The position numbers and the translations under genes were made by a program. This document shows, one piece after another, positions 10,383 through 19,523 of a stretch of DNA of 64,000 bases. Each line of letters starts with the position of its first letter. Position 1 is the stretch's first letter. The notes below the pieces were generated by a model. The model had not been told where the DNA came from and did no database searches. It was given only the letters and a program-made list of their open reading frames with translations. This DNA comes from Thioclava pacifica DSM 10166 (GTDB lineage: Bacteria; Pseudomonadota; Alphaproteobacteria; Rhodobacterales; Rhodobacteraceae), in contig NZ_AUND01000039.1 of NCBI RefSeq assembly GCF_000714535.1, positions 62,001-126,000 on the forward strand. Direction: 5' to 3'.

Positions 10383-11543
10383 ATGAAGGGGCTGGCACGC
10401 TGGGCAGTACGGGCAGGCATGGCGGCGGCGCTGCCGATCGCGGGGCTGGCCTGGTGGAAACGCGACGAGATCGCGCGGCTGCGCGAGGTGAACCGCCTCT
10501 TTGAGCCCGACCGGATCGTGACGAATTTCTCCAACATGCCGGCGCTGTTTCATTCGCGGGTCATCGACCGCGGAGACGGCCCCGTCTCGGACCTGCCGTG
10601 TGGAGAAGATGACGGGCTGCCGGCCGGGGTCGGCGACTGGATCGACCGGCGTTCGGTGACGGCGCTGGTGAAGCTGCGCCACGGCCAGATCACCCATGAG
10701 AGCTATTTCCTCGGCACCAAACCAGAGGATCTGCGGATCTCCTGGTCGATGGCCAAGAGCTTTCTCTCCGCGACGTTCGGCATCCTGCACCATCAGGGCG
10801 TTATTCCCGACCTCGACGCGCCGCTCACCCGGTTCGTGCCGGACCTTGAAGGAACGGCCTATGACGGGGTGTCGATCCGCGATGCGCTGATGATGTCCTC
10901 AGGGGTGGCCTTCAACGAGGATTACCTGGATTTTCATTCCGATATCAACAAGATGGGCCGGGTTCTGGCGATGGGGCGGTCGATGAACGCCTTCGCCGCC
11001 TCGCTCAAGACCCGCGAGGCCGAGCCGGGCGCGCGGATGCTCTATGTCTCGATCGACACGCATGTTCTGGGCATGGTGATCGCGGGCGCGACCGGGGCGG
11101 ATCCGGCCGAGGTGATGGGCGAAGTGCTGATCGCGCCAATGGGCCTGGAGGCTTCGCCGGTGATGCTCACCGATGGCAAGGGCGTCAGTTTCGTGCTGGG
11201 CGGGCTGAACCTGCGCACCCGCGATTACGCACGCTTCGGCCAGATGTTCCTGCAAAAGGGCTTCTGGAACGGTCGCCAGATCGTCCCCGAGGACTGGGTC
11301 GCGCAATCGACCGCGCTTCAGGCGCCCAAGGGCGAAGGCTATGGCTACCAATGGTGGGTGCCGGTCGACACGGCCGAACATGGCGGCGATTATTTCGCCC
11401 GCGGCATCTACGGCCAACACATCTATATCAGCCCCGCCCATGACGTGGTCGTCGCGATCAACGCCGCCGACCGGCTTTTCAAACAGGAAGGCGTGGAAGA
11501 GGAAAACCTTGCCATGTTGCGTCGCATCGCCGAAATTTCCTGA
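10383..11543 (+). CDS. serine hydrolase, beta-lactamase class C fold
   Basis: Protein of 386 aa related to class C beta-lactamases, D-aminopeptidases and esterases. An N-terminal hydrophobic stretch (AGMAAALPIAGLAWW) suggests membrane anchoring with the enzyme in the periplasm. The catalytic SxxK motif is SMAK at 122-125. A YVS (in MLYVSIDTHV) may stand in for the YxN motif. The start is the ATG at 10383 after AAAGGGAGG; a longer frame from 10347 has no such signal. The substrate cannot be predicted. Confidence 0.82.
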   Translation: MKGLARWAVRAGMAAALPIAGLAWWKRDEIARLREVNRLFEPDRIVTNFSNMPALFHSRVIDRGDGPVSDLPCGEDDGLPAGVGDWIDRRSVTALVKLRHGQITHESYFLGTKPEDLRISWSMAKSFLSATFGILHHQGVIPDLDAPLTRFVPDLEGTAYDGVSIRDALMMSSGVAFNEDYLDFHSDINKMGRVLAMGRSMNAFAASLKTREAEPGARMLYVSIDTHVLGMVIAGATGADPAEVMGEVLIAPMGLEASPVMLTDGKGVSFVLGGLNLRTRDYARFGQMFLQKGFWNGRQIVPEDWVAQSTALQAPKGEGYGYQWWVPVDTAEHGGDYFARGIYGQHIYISPAHDVVVAINAADRLFKQEGVEEENLAMLRRIAEIS

Positions 11544-11558
11544 AAAGGGGGTGCGCGT

Positions 11559-11942
11559 ATGCAGATGTACGAGGCGGTGAACGTACTGGGGGGTACCTTG
11601 CAGCCCTGTTCGCTCCGGCCCCGCACCGGGTTCTTCCGCGATGGCAGCTGCAATACCTGCTGGGAGGATTCGGGCTCTCACACGGTCTGCGCAATCATGA
11701 CGGCCGAATTTCTCGCTTGGTCGAAATATGTCGGCAATGACTTGTCGACCCCGCGCCCGTTCCACGATTTCCCCGGCCTGAAACCCGGCGATCGCTGGTG
11801 CCTATGCGCGGCGCGCTTTCTCGAGGCGGTCGAAGAGGGCTGCGCGCCCAAGGTGATGCTCGCCTCGACCCATCGTGATGCGCTGGGCATCGTGCCGATG
11901 GCGGTGCTCGTGGCCCATGCGGCGGAGCGCAAGGAACGCTAG
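11559..11942 (+). CDS. DUF2237 family protein
   Basis: Cytosolic protein of 127 aa. It carries the hallmark pattern of DUF2237: NVLGGTLQPCSLRPRTGFFR, then NTCWEDSGSHTVCAIMTAEF and GNDLSTPRP, then GDRWCLCAARF. The many conserved Cys residues suggest metal or disulfide chemistry, but no function is established. It lies 15 nt downstream of the serine hydrolase on the same strand, so it is probably co-transcribed. Either ATG at 11559 or ATG at 11565 could start it. Confidence 0.88.
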   Translation: MQMYEAVNVLGGTLQPCSLRPRTGFFRDGSCNTCWEDSGSHTVCAIMTAEFLAWSKYVGNDLSTPRPFHDFPGLKPGDRWCLCAARFLEAVEEGCAPKVMLASTHRDALGIVPMAVLVAHAAERKER

Positions 11943-11969
11943 GGCCGCGGGCTCAGGCCCGGGTAGAGT

Positions 11970-13004
11970 TCACTCTGCGCCCACCGGTACCCAGAGCACG
12001 TCCTCGATCTTCGGCGCGCCGGTGGCGAGCATCACGAGCCGGTCGAAGCCAAGCGCGATGCCGGAGGCGTCGGGCATGATCTCGAGGGCGGCAAGGAAAT
12101 CCTCGTCGATCGGGTAGCGCTCGCCGTAGAGCTGCTCCTTGAGATCCATGTCGGCCTCGAAGCGGCGGCGCTGCTCGGCGGCGTCGGTCAGCTCGCCAAA
12201 GCCATTCGCCAATTCCACCCCGCAAGCGTAAAGCTCGAACCGCTCGGCCACGCGGGCGTCATCCGGGGCAGGGCGGGCGAGCGCGGCCTCGGCCAGCGGG
12301 TAGCGGTCGAGGATGGTCGCGCGACCGTGGCCCAGATGGGGCTCGACCAATGCCACGAGCAGTTTCGAGACCATGTCCGACCAGCTGTCATCCTCGGCAA
12401 CCGGGAACCCCGTCGCCGCGCATTGGGCGCGCAGCGCCTCCGCGTCGGTCTTTGCCCCGTCGCAGGTGGCGAGCAGGTCGATCCCGGCATGGCGTTCGAA
12501 GGCCTCGGCCACCGAAAGCCGCTCGGGCGCCGCGAAAGGATTGCATTCGGCCGCGCCATAGCGCAGCACCGATGCCCCCGCAGCCTCTGCCGCGAGCCGC
12601 AGCATGGCCGCGCAATCTTCCATCAGAACGGTGTAATCCTCGCCCGCGCGATACCATTCGAGCATCGTGAACTCGGGCGAATGGCGCTTGCCCGCCTCAC
12701 GGTTGCGCCAGACATGGGCGAAAGCCGCGATGCGCGGCTCGCCCGCCGCCAGCAGCTTTTTCATCGCGAATTCGGGCGAGGTGTGCAGATACATCCGCCG
12801 CGCCTGCCCGTCATTGCCGATCAGATCAGTTGCGAAGGCATGCAGATGCGCCTCGTTGCCGGGCGAGACCTGCAGCGCGCAGGGATCGACCTCGACGAAA
12901 TCCTGCGCGGCCAGCCAGTTCCGGATCGCCGCCTGAATGCGGTTGCGCCCCAGAAGCGCGGGGCGGCGGTCGGCGTGGCGTTCGGGGCTCCAGAACGGGG
13001 GCAT
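11970..13004 (-). CDS. epmA: EF-P (R)-beta-lysine ligase EpmA (GenX/PoxA)
   Basis: Class II lysyl-tRNA-synthetase paralogue of 344 aa that attaches beta-lysine to Lys34 of elongation factor P. It lacks an anticodon-binding domain, as the family does. The class II catalytic core is visible ([40 protein letters not shown], and motif 3 [15 protein letters not shown] near the C terminus). It is divergent from efp across a 98-bp gap, which strongly supports the assignment. The partner aminomutase EpmB is not in the window. Confidence 0.92.
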   Translation of the reverse strand: MPPFWSPERHADRRPALLGRNRIQAAIRNWLAAQDFVEVDPCALQVSPGNEAHLHAFATDLIGNDGQARRMYLHTSPEFAMKKLLAAGEPRIAAFAHVWRNREAGKRHSPEFTMLEWYRAGEDYTVLMEDCAAMLRLAAEAAGASVLRYGAAECNPFAAPERLSVAEAFERHAGIDLLATCDGAKTDAEALRAQCAATGFPVAEDDSWSDMVSKLLVALVEPHLGHGRATILDRYPLAEAALARPAPDDARVAERFELYACGVELANGFGELTDAAEQRRRFEADMDLKEQLYGERYPIDEDFLAALEIMPDASGIALGFDRLVMLATGAPKIEDVLWVPVGAE

Positions 13005-13102
13005 GGCTAAGCCTTTCAGGCTGGAAATCGGGGCGCAAATGGTTTAGGCGACCTGCAACCCGGGCGCCAGAGCCCGTTTTCCAATCCGTTCAAGGAAACG
13101 CA

Positions 13103-13672
13103 ATGGTCAAAGTCATCGCCTCTTCGGTCCGCAAGGGCAACGTGCTCGAAATCGACGAACGTCTCTATGTCGTGCTTTCGGCGCAGAACATCCATCCCGG
13201 CAAGGGCACGCCCGTCACCCAGGTCGACATGCGCCGTATCTCGGATGGCACGAAGGTTTCGGAGCGCTGGCGCACCACCGAGCAGGTCGAGCGCGCCCAT
13301 GTCGATGACAGCGAATATGATTTTCTCTATGAGGATGGCGAAGGCTATCACTTCATGGAGCCCAACACCTACGAGCAGATCGCCGTCCCGGAAGACGTGA
13401 TCGGTGACGCGAAGGTGTTCCTGCGCGACGGGCTGCGGGTGTATCTCAAGACCTTCCAGGGCGCCGCGATCGCGATCGAACTGCCGCAGAAAGTGACCGT
13501 CGAGGTTGAGGAAACCGAGCCGGTGGTGAAGGGCCAGACGGCTTCGTCGAGCTACAAACCCTCGATCTGCACCGGCGGGATCCGCGTGATGGTGCCGCCG
13601 CATATCGGTGTGGGCACCCGCATCGTGATCAACACCGAAGACAGCTCTTACGTGGAGCGCGCGAAGGACTGA
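13103..13672 (+). CDS. efp: elongation factor P
   Basis: Ribosome-binding factor of 189 aa that relieves stalling at polyproline. The N-terminal KOW-like domain holds the modified loop HPGKG with Lys34, the residue modified by EpmA. The OB domains follow ([20 protein letters not shown]) with the C-terminal [20 protein letters not shown]. The start ATG at 13103 follows CAAGGAAACGC. The frame is open farther upstream, but that part overlaps the epmA start region and is not EF-P-like. A strong terminator follows. Confidence 0.97.
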   Translation: MVKVIASSVRKGNVLEIDERLYVVLSAQNIHPGKGTPVTQVDMRRISDGTKVSERWRTTEQVERAHVDDSEYDFLYEDGEGYHFMEPNTYEQIAVPEDVIGDAKVFLRDGLRVYLKTFQGAAIAIELPQKVTVEVEETEPVVKGQTASSSYKPSICTGGIRVMVPPHIGVGTRIVINTEDSSYVERAKD

Positions 13673-13696
13673 TCCTTTGTGAGGTTTCGGACTCGG

Positions 13697-13726
13697 AAAA
13701 GGCGCCTTGCGGGGCGCCTTTTTCTT
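13697..13726 (+). terminator. rho-independent terminator of efp
   Basis: The hairpin AAGGCGCC, TTGCG, GGGCGCCTT is followed by TTTTCTTT, 25 nt after the efp stop. Confidence 0.85.
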
Positions 13727-13743
13727 TGCCGGTATGGGACGGG

Positions 13744-15909
13744 TCAGCGTGCGCGCAGAAAGGCGGGCCCCGCGGCGATCACCCCGATCCGCGCGGCGCG
13801 GTAGCCAGCGGCTCTGAGCGCGCTCAGAACTTCTTCCGCGTTTGCCTCAGGCACCGTGGCCAGCAAGCCGCCCGAGGTTTGCGGGTCGTAGAGCAGATCC
13901 GTACGCGGCCCCGGCGGAGCGGTCATCCGGCCCGCGCAATTGGCGATGTTCTGGGGCAGGAGCGTCGAGTGTTCACCCGCCGCGGCCAACGCTTCGGCGC
14001 CATCGAGCAACGGGATCGCGGCCAAATCGAGCTCGGCGGAGACTTGTGACGCCTCACAGAGCCCCAGCAAGTGCCCGGCGAGCCCGAAGCCCGTGATATC
14101 GGTCATCGCGCTTGCCACGGGGGTGAGGATCGCGGACGCGGCAGCGGAGCTTTGCGACATGCTTGCCAGCGCGCCTGCGACCGCATCTCCGGGCGCGTGT
14201 TTGGCCATCTCGGCGGCGAGGATCACGCCGGTGCCAAGCGGCTTGGTCAGGATCAGAACCTCGCCCGGATGCGCGCCGTCCTGCCCAAGCGCGCGATCGG
14301 TCAGCCCGGTCACCGTGAAGCCGAGCGTCAGTTCCGCCCCCATAGAGGTATGCCCGCCGACCAGATCGCAGCCTGCCTCGCGGAAGGCTTTCGATGCCGC
14401 GCCGAGCATCTCGCGCAGCGCCCGTGCACCCAGTTCCTCGGACTGGCGGGGCAGGGTGACCTGCGCCAGAGCCGCCTGCGGTGCCGCGCCCATTGCCCAG
14501 GCGTCGCTCATCGCGTGCAGGGCGACGATCCGGCCCAGCATCCAGGGGTCTTCGGTGAAGGCGCGGACGTGATCGGTGGTGAAGACCTGGCTTTGGGCAC
14601 CGCATGACAGCACCGCCGCATCGTCGCCCGCACCGCTCAGGACATCGGCCCGTGCAGGGGCGGGCAGATCAGCCAGAGCATCACGCAGCGCCTGACCGCC
14701 GAGCTTCGCGCCGCAGCCGCCGCACATCGGCTTGGTACCCAGAACCTCCTCGATCCCCTGCGCGCGTTCTGGCGGCAGCGCAGGCGCTGGCATCGCGGGC
14801 AGATCGTGGACCTTTTCCATGAATTTCAGGTCGATGCGGTTCTTCCAGCGCCAGAGCCATTTGCCGTCGAGCGGCAGCCCCCATTTGTCGGCGACGGCAT
14901 GTTTGCCCCCGACCGAGATCAGCTTCAGGTAATCGCGTTGCGGCTGGTAATCCTGCATCGCCCCGCCCGAGACGGCCGCGCGCAGATTGGCGAAAAGCGG
15001 CTTGGCCTCGCGCACCGCATAGACGCCCGCCTTCGGGCGCGGCGCGTGGCTGAGATGGGCGATATCTCCGGCGGCGAAAATCGCGGGATCCGAGCTTTGC
15101 AGCGTCGGGCCGACGGTGACGAAGCCATCGGTCAGATCGAGCCCGGTTTCCGTCAGCCAGTCTGCGGGCTTCGTGGCTCCGGTGCCGATGATGAAATCGG
15201 CCTCGGCTTCGCGCCCGCCTTCGAGCCGCAGTTTGCCTGCCTCGGCCCCGCTCAGCGCCGCCCCGGTTTCGATCGTGACGCCCAGCCGCGCGCAATGGCG
15301 CAGCATGGCGTTGCGCGCTCCGGTGCCAAGCGCGCGCAGCGCCTCGGGTGCGGCCTCGTAAACGGTGACTTTGGCTTGCGGCAGGCGGTGCGCGCAGGCC
15401 AGCGCCAGCTCGACACCGGCCACACCGCCGCCCACCACGGCCACGCGCGGGCTCTCGGGCGGGGCGCTCGCGAACGCCTCCCAGGCATCGGCAAAGGCAT
15501 CAAGCGGCTTGGCTGGCGTCACATGATCGAGAAAGCCCGGCAATTGCGGCATCTCGGCGGTGATCCCGATATCGATCGAGGCCACATCATAGGCGATTGG
15601 CGCGCGTCCCGGCACTTCGATCAGTTTGCGCGCCCGGTCAATGCCCACAGCCCGCCCCAGAACCAGCCGCGCGCCTGCATGCCGTGCGAGCTTCACCAGA
15701 TCGAGCTGCAATTCCTCGCGGGCATAATGGCCTGCGACATGGCCCGGCAGCATCCCCGAATAGGCGGCGCTGGGCAGCGGGTTGATCACCGTCAGACGCA
15801 CGCCCGGCAGAGGTTTCATCCCCCACATCCGCAGCACCAGAGCGTGCGAATGCCCGCCTCCGATCAGGACGATGTCGCGGGTCAGCGGCAGGTTAGGGGC
15901 GGCGTGCAT
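13744..15909 (-). CDS. selD: selenide, water dikinase SelD fused to an NAD(P)/FAD oxidoreductase
   Basis: Two-domain protein of 721 aa. Residues about 10-370 are a pyridine-nucleotide-disulfide-type flavoprotein related to type II NADH dehydrogenase/SQR, with dinucleotide motifs DIVLIGGGHSHALVL and VAVVGGGVAGVELALA. From about residue 385 the SelD/AIR-synthase fold follows: PMCGGCGAKLGGQALRDAL with the active-site Cys, the metal/ATP motif SGAGDDAAVL, and GCDLVGGHTSMGAELTLGF. SelD makes selenophosphate for selenocysteine or 2-selenouridine. The flavoprotein half may supply reduced selenium; that is inference. The start at 15909 has GAGGAGAG upstream. No selA, selB or selU is in the window. Confidence 0.92.
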   Translation of the reverse strand: MHAAPNLPLTRDIVLIGGGHSHALVLRMWGMKPLPGVRLTVINPLPSAAYSGMLPGHVAGHYAREELQLDLVKLARHAGARLVLGRAVGIDRARKLIEVPGRAPIAYDVASIDIGITAEMPQLPGFLDHVTPAKPLDAFADAWEAFASAPPESPRVAVVGGGVAGVELALACAHRLPQAKVTVYEAAPEALRALGTGARNAMLRHCARLGVTIETGAALSGAEAGKLRLEGGREAEADFIIGTGATKPADWLTETGLDLTDGFVTVGPTLQSSDPAIFAAGDIAHLSHAPRPKAGVYAVREAKPLFANLRAAVSGGAMQDYQPQRDYLKLISVGGKHAVADKWGLPLDGKWLWRWKNRIDLKFMEKVHDLPAMPAPALPPERAQGIEEVLGTKPMCGGCGAKLGGQALRDALADLPAPARADVLSGAGDDAAVLSCGAQSQVFTTDHVRAFTEDPWMLGRIVALHAMSDAWAMGAAPQAALAQVTLPRQSEELGARALREMLGAASKAFREAGCDLVGGHTSMGAELTLGFTVTGLTDRALGQDGAHPGEVLILTKPLGTGVILAAEMAKHAPGDAVAGALASMSQSSAAASAILTPVASAMTDITGFGLAGHLLGLCEASQVSAELDLAAIPLLDGAEALAAAGEHSTLLPQNIANCAGRMTAPPGPRTDLLYDPQTSGGLLATVPEANAEEVLSALRAAGYRAARIGVIAAGPAFLRAR

Positions 15910-16047
15910 GATCTCTCCTCTTCCCCTCATGCCTAGCCGCTGCGCGCCGCTTCGCCAATTCCCATTCTGTCGCAGTGGCGCGCTTGCGATTTTTCGACGA
16001 AAACGCCCTTGACGGGACCGGACAGTTTTCTTAGTTAGCGCCGCAGT

Positions 16048-16124
16048 GGCTAGGTAGCTCAGCTGGTTAGAGCACACGACTCATAATCGTGGGGTCGGGG
16101 GTTCAAGTCCCCCCCTCGCCACCA
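16048..16124 (+). tRNA. tRNA-Met (anticodon CAT, probably elongator)
   Basis: A 77-nt cloverleaf with encoded CCA. The D arm is GCTC/GAGC, the anticodon stem CACGA/TCGTG holds loop CTCATAA with CAT, and the T arm is GGGGG/CCCCC with TTCAAGT. The acceptor stem GGCTAGG/CCTCGCC pairs at six of seven positions; position 4 T faces C69. The standard first pair G-C rules against initiator tRNA. An Ile-CAT tRNA cannot be strictly excluded by eye. Confidence 0.93.
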
Positions 16125-16150
16125 ACTTCCCCCTCCTTGGGGAAAATACG

Positions 16151-16184
16151 AAAAAGGGCGCCTGTCAGGGCGCCCTTTTCTTTT
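16151..16184. terminator. bidirectional terminator after tRNA-Met and the OmpA-like gene
   Basis: Arms AGGGCGCC (16155-16162) and GGCGCCCT (16169-16176) are flanked by an A-run on the left and TTTCTTTT on the right, between convergent transcription units. Confidence 0.8.
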
Positions 16185-16210
16185 GCGATTTCAAGCTCTG
16201 CGGCGCGACC

Positions 16211-18034
16211 TCAGTTCGAGGCCATCCGCAGCAGGTCGGTGATGCGACGCACGACGGCGCGGCGGTTTTCCTCGGAGGGGCCTTCGGTCGGCACCTTGAG
16301 ATATTGCTCGCCATAGCCCTGCACCACGAGATTCTCGGCCGGAACGCCGAAATACTCGCTCAGCGCCAGTGCCACGGTTTCCGCGCGGCGGTCCGAGAGC
16401 GCGAGGTTGTAGGCGGCATTGCCCACCGCATCGGTGTGACCCTCGATCAGGAACAGCTCGCGCGGGTCTTCGGCGATGCGCTGCTGGATCGCCTGACCAA
16501 GCGCAGAGAGCGCGCGGGCCTGATCGGGCTGGATCGCGGCCGAGCCGGTCTCGAAGGTGATGTTCTCGACCGTCACCGCCGGGGCGAGATCGCGGACCTG
16601 CTCGATGTTGCGCACCTGCGAGAGGGTGAAGGCGCGGTTGGTGTCGCTTTGACGCGCGAGCGCCTCACGCAGGGCCGCCTCGTTGCTCGAGCTGATCGTG
16701 GCGACAGGCTGAGCCTTTGGCAGGGTCGTCACATCGACCGGCTCTGCTCCGCGCGCATCGTCGATCAGCAGATATTGCGTGCCGTCGGGCTGGATCAGCG
16801 TGCGTTTCAGGATCCGGCGCTGCGCGTCATAGATCGTCACGATCTGCGAGCCGTCCTCTTTCGTCACGATGGTGCGCGAGGAGCCGTCCGCGAAATCCTG
16901 CGTGCGGATCGTCGAGCCGGGCTGACGCAGCAGGGCGTTGTCATCCTTGACCAGCGCGTAGGAGCCATCGGGGTTTTGCACCACGACCCGGTCGCCCGAA
17001 TTCACGGCCACTTTCGAGCCGTTGTTCAGCAGCGCGCCGACTGCGAGGGCCCCGAGCCCCGCAAGCGCGGCGGTCTCGAGCGGGCTCACCCGGTCCTTTT
17101 TCTTCTTCTTCGTGTCGCTGTCCGTGGCCTGAGCCGTGGGCGTGGCGGTCACCTTGGTCGAGAAATCTTCCGAGGCGCTGCGCGCGGTCTCCTTGGTTAC
17201 GGTTTCCTCGGTGCTCGCGGTCTCGTCGATCGGAACATCGGCGGGGGCGGCGAGCGCCTGGTTTTCGACCGGCGCGCCTTCGGCGGCACTTTCCTGATCC
17301 GCGATCGCCTGTTCGAGCACTTTCGCCTCTTCCGGCGCGATGAACTTGGCCGAAGTCTCGTTCGGATCGGTCTCGCTGGCCTGCGGCGTGGCTTGCGCCT
17401 CGGTCTGGGCCGTGGCTTCGCCGGAGGCATCCGTTTCGGGCGTGATCGTCTTCGCCTCGGCGGTCGGTTGCGCCTCGGGCGCGGTGCCGCCTTCGACCGT
17501 GGCCTTGGCCGTCGCATCGGCAGAGGCCTCGGGCGCGGGGGCGGGTTCCGCCGTGGCGCTGTCGGAGGGCGCTTGTTCGGCCGGAGGCGTTGCGCCCTCG
17601 ATTGCCGCTTTCGCGGCCTGATCGGCCTGCGGATCGGTCATCGGGGCGGGGTCGGCCGGAGCCATCGTCTCGGGTGCGGGCTGTGCCGTTTCATTGGCAG
17701 TCTCGCCCCCGGCAGGGGGGACAATTTTTGCCGGGTCCGCAGGCGCGGATCCGTCGACCGCGTCGGCCGCATCGACCGCGGCGGAGCCTTCGACCGGCGC
17801 GGCGCCCTCGACGGACTGCGCAGCATCGGATGCGGCCTCGGGCGTATCCTTGGCTGCCTTGGCTTGTTCCTTGCAGCTCTTGCGAGCCTCTTTCGCGGTT
17901 TTGCCCGCGGCGATTTCCTGCGCGATGCAAGCGGCGCTATCGGCCGGCTCGGCGAGGCCCGCAACGGGCACGATCGCGGGGGTGAGTGCGGCAAGACCGG
18001 CGATCAGCGCGGTCGTCGTTCTCAAGCGGTTCAT
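16211..18034 (-). CDS. OmpA-family outer-membrane/peptidoglycan-binding protein
   Basis: Secreted protein of 607 aa. The signal peptide is about residues 1-28. A long Ala/Glu/Pro/Thr-rich low-complexity region follows, to about residue 300. Next come a KKKKKDR cluster and a hydrophobic Gly/Ala-rich segment (ALAGLGALAVGALL), then a region of unknown fold. The C-terminal OmpA domain (about 480-600) has EGHTDAVGNAAYNLALSDRR, the peptidoglycan-binding signature. It likely tethers the envelope. The low-complexity part resembles flexible periplasmic spacers. The start ATG at 18034 gives a good signal sequence. Confidence 0.87.
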   Translation of the reverse strand: MNRLRTTTALIAGLAALTPAIVPVAGLAEPADSAACIAQEIAAGKTAKEARKSCKEQAKAAKDTPEAASDAAQSVEGAAPVEGSAAVDAADAVDGSAPADPAKIVPPAGGETANETAQPAPETMAPADPAPMTDPQADQAAKAAIEGATPPAEQAPSDSATAEPAPAPEASADATAKATVEGGTAPEAQPTAEAKTITPETDASGEATAQTEAQATPQASETDPNETSAKFIAPEEAKVLEQAIADQESAAEGAPVENQALAAPADVPIDETASTEETVTKETARSASEDFSTKVTATPTAQATDSDTKKKKKDRVSPLETAALAGLGALAVGALLNNGSKVAVNSGDRVVVQNPDGSYALVKDDNALLRQPGSTIRTQDFADGSSRTIVTKEDGSQIVTIYDAQRRILKRTLIQPDGTQYLLIDDARGAEPVDVTTLPKAQPVATISSSNEAALREALARQSDTNRAFTLSQVRNIEQVRDLAPAVTVENITFETGSAAIQPDQARALSALGQAIQQRIAEDPRELFLIEGHTDAVGNAAYNLALSDRRAETVALALSEYFGVPAENLVVQGYGEQYLKVPTEGPSEENRRAVVRRITDLLRMASN

Positions 18035-18135
18035 AACTTCTCCCTTCGTCGCGGCATCAGGCCGCGTGTCGGGGGAGAGAACGCCTCACGCGGGCGTGTG
18101 TTCCCGAACTCCGCGGCGATGAGCGGAAAACGGCA

Positions 18136-18163
18136 AAGGGGCGGACCCGCAGGCCCGCCCCTT
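18136..18163 (-). terminator. terminator of sqr
   Basis: On the minus strand, AAGGGGCGG pairs with CCGCCCCTT, then TGCCGTTTT follows, 30-60 nt beyond the sqr stop. The T-run is short and interrupted. Confidence 0.6.
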
Positions 18164-18195
18164 GATCACTTGCAAACCCGAGGGTTCGTCGCGGT

Positions 18196-19482
18196 TCAGT
18201 TGGTCTTCTTGACCGCCTTGAGCTTGTCGATGCCCAGCATCTTCATCGCGGTCTTCTCGTAGAAGGGCTCCGAGGTACCTTTGCGCAGCTTGCGCATGAA
18301 GTATTTCTCGAAACCGATCTTGGCGAGGTGGACCCACTTGCCCTGGCTCGACCAGTTCACATTGCGCGGCGGCAGCTGCGGCTGGGCGACGAAAGCGATA
18401 CCCGAATCCCCGAAATCGGCGAGACAGATGGCGTTCCAGGTGCCGGTTTCATCGGGCTCGATGCCGCGCACGATGTTGCCGAGGTTATGCGCGGTGGCGG
18501 TGACCATCGACTCGATCATGAAGCCGGTCTTCGGCACGCCGACGGGCACCGGGGTCGGGCCCATGGGCGGGATTGCGATGCCGACGCCGATCCCGAAGAC
18601 GTTCTGGTATTTCGGGTTGCGCTGGTGCTTGTCGACGATGACGAAGCCGCGCGGGTTCACGAGGCCCTCGATGCCCATCACGGCGGGGATGCCGCGGAAG
18701 GGCGGCAGCATCATCGAGTATTTGAACGGCATCTCGTGGGTCGCCTTGACCGAACCGTCATCGGCGATTTCCTCGACATGCATCACACCGTCTTCGACCT
18801 TCTTCACGCGGCTCGAGGTCATCCACTTCATGTGCTTCTCGCGCATCGCGGATTCCAGAAGGCCCTTGGTGTCGCCGACGCCGTCGAGGCCGAGATGGCC
18901 GACGTAAGGTTCAGAGGTCACGAAGGTGATCGGAACCTGATCGCGGATCTTGGCGCGACGCAGCGCGGTGTCGAGGATGAAGGCGAACTCATAGGCCGGG
19001 CCGAAGCAGGACGCACCCTGCACGGCGCCCACGATGATCGGGCCGGGGTTTTCGCAGAAGCGTTTGAACGCGGTGCCGGCATCTTCGGCGTGATCGACGT
19101 GGCAGACCGAATGGGTGAAGCCATCGGGACCCAGGCCCTCGATCTCGTCGAAGGCCAGTTCCGGGCCGGTGGCGAGAATGATGTAGTCGTAGGAGACCTC
19201 GCGGCCGTCTTCCAGCTCGACCTTGTTGTCATCGGGATGCAGGCGCTTTGCCGCGACCGGGATGAAGTTGATGTTCTTCTTCTTCATCGTCGGTTCGAGA
19301 TCGACGGTGATGTCCTTGCGATCGCGCCAGCCGACGGCGACCCAGGGGTTCGAGGGCACGAAGTGATACTTCGGGTCCTTGGTGATGACGGTAATCTCGT
19401 CGTCCTTGCGGACCTGGTCACGCAACTCATAAGCCATGATGGCGCCGCCAAGGCCAGCACCGAGCACCACGATATGTGCCAT
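18196..19482 (-). CDS. sqr: sulfide:quinone oxidoreductase
   Basis: Membrane-associated flavoprotein of 428 aa that oxidises sulfide to polysulfide/zero-valent sulfur and reduces quinone. The N-terminal FAD motif is VVLGAGLGGAIMAYEL. The catalytic cysteines Cys127 (HSVCHVDH), Cys159 (GASCFGPAYEF) and Cys353 (AICLADFG) fall at the numbers described for the Rhodobacter capsulatus enzyme, and length and C-terminal amphipathic region agree. That set separates it from flavocytochrome c sulfide dehydrogenase. It is monocistronic, with a promoter-like region upstream. Confidence 0.94.
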   Translation of the reverse strand: MAHIVVLGAGLGGAIMAYELRDQVRKDDEITVITKDPKYHFVPSNPWVAVGWRDRKDITVDLEPTMKKKNINFIPVAAKRLHPDDNKVELEDGREVSYDYIILATGPELAFDEIEGLGPDGFTHSVCHVDHAEDAGTAFKRFCENPGPIIVGAVQGASCFGPAYEFAFILDTALRRAKIRDQVPITFVTSEPYVGHLGLDGVGDTKGLLESAMREKHMKWMTSSRVKKVEDGVMHVEEIADDGSVKATHEMPFKYSMMLPPFRGIPAVMGIEGLVNPRGFVIVDKHQRNPKYQNVFGIGVGIAIPPMGPTPVPVGVPKTGFMIESMVTATAHNLGNIVRGIEPDETGTWNAICLADFGDSGIAFVAQPQLPPRNVNWSSQGKWVHLAKIGFEKYFMRKLRKGTSEPFYEKTAMKMLGIDKLKAVKKTN

Positions 19483-19523
19483 TTACTTCCTCCCGTTCCC
19501 CGGTCGTCAATTTCTATTGACCC

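Noticed and set aside
16304-18262. Plus-strand open frame of about 650 codons antisense to the OmpA-type gene
   Set aside because: The sequence is an Arg/Gly-rich shadow of the low-complexity region; no signal peptide or domain, whereas the minus-strand gene has both.
18196-19482. Flavocytochrome c sulfide dehydrogenase (FccB) as an alternative for sqr
   Set aside because: The three Cys positions and the length match SQR; no signal peptide and no linked cytochrome subunit.
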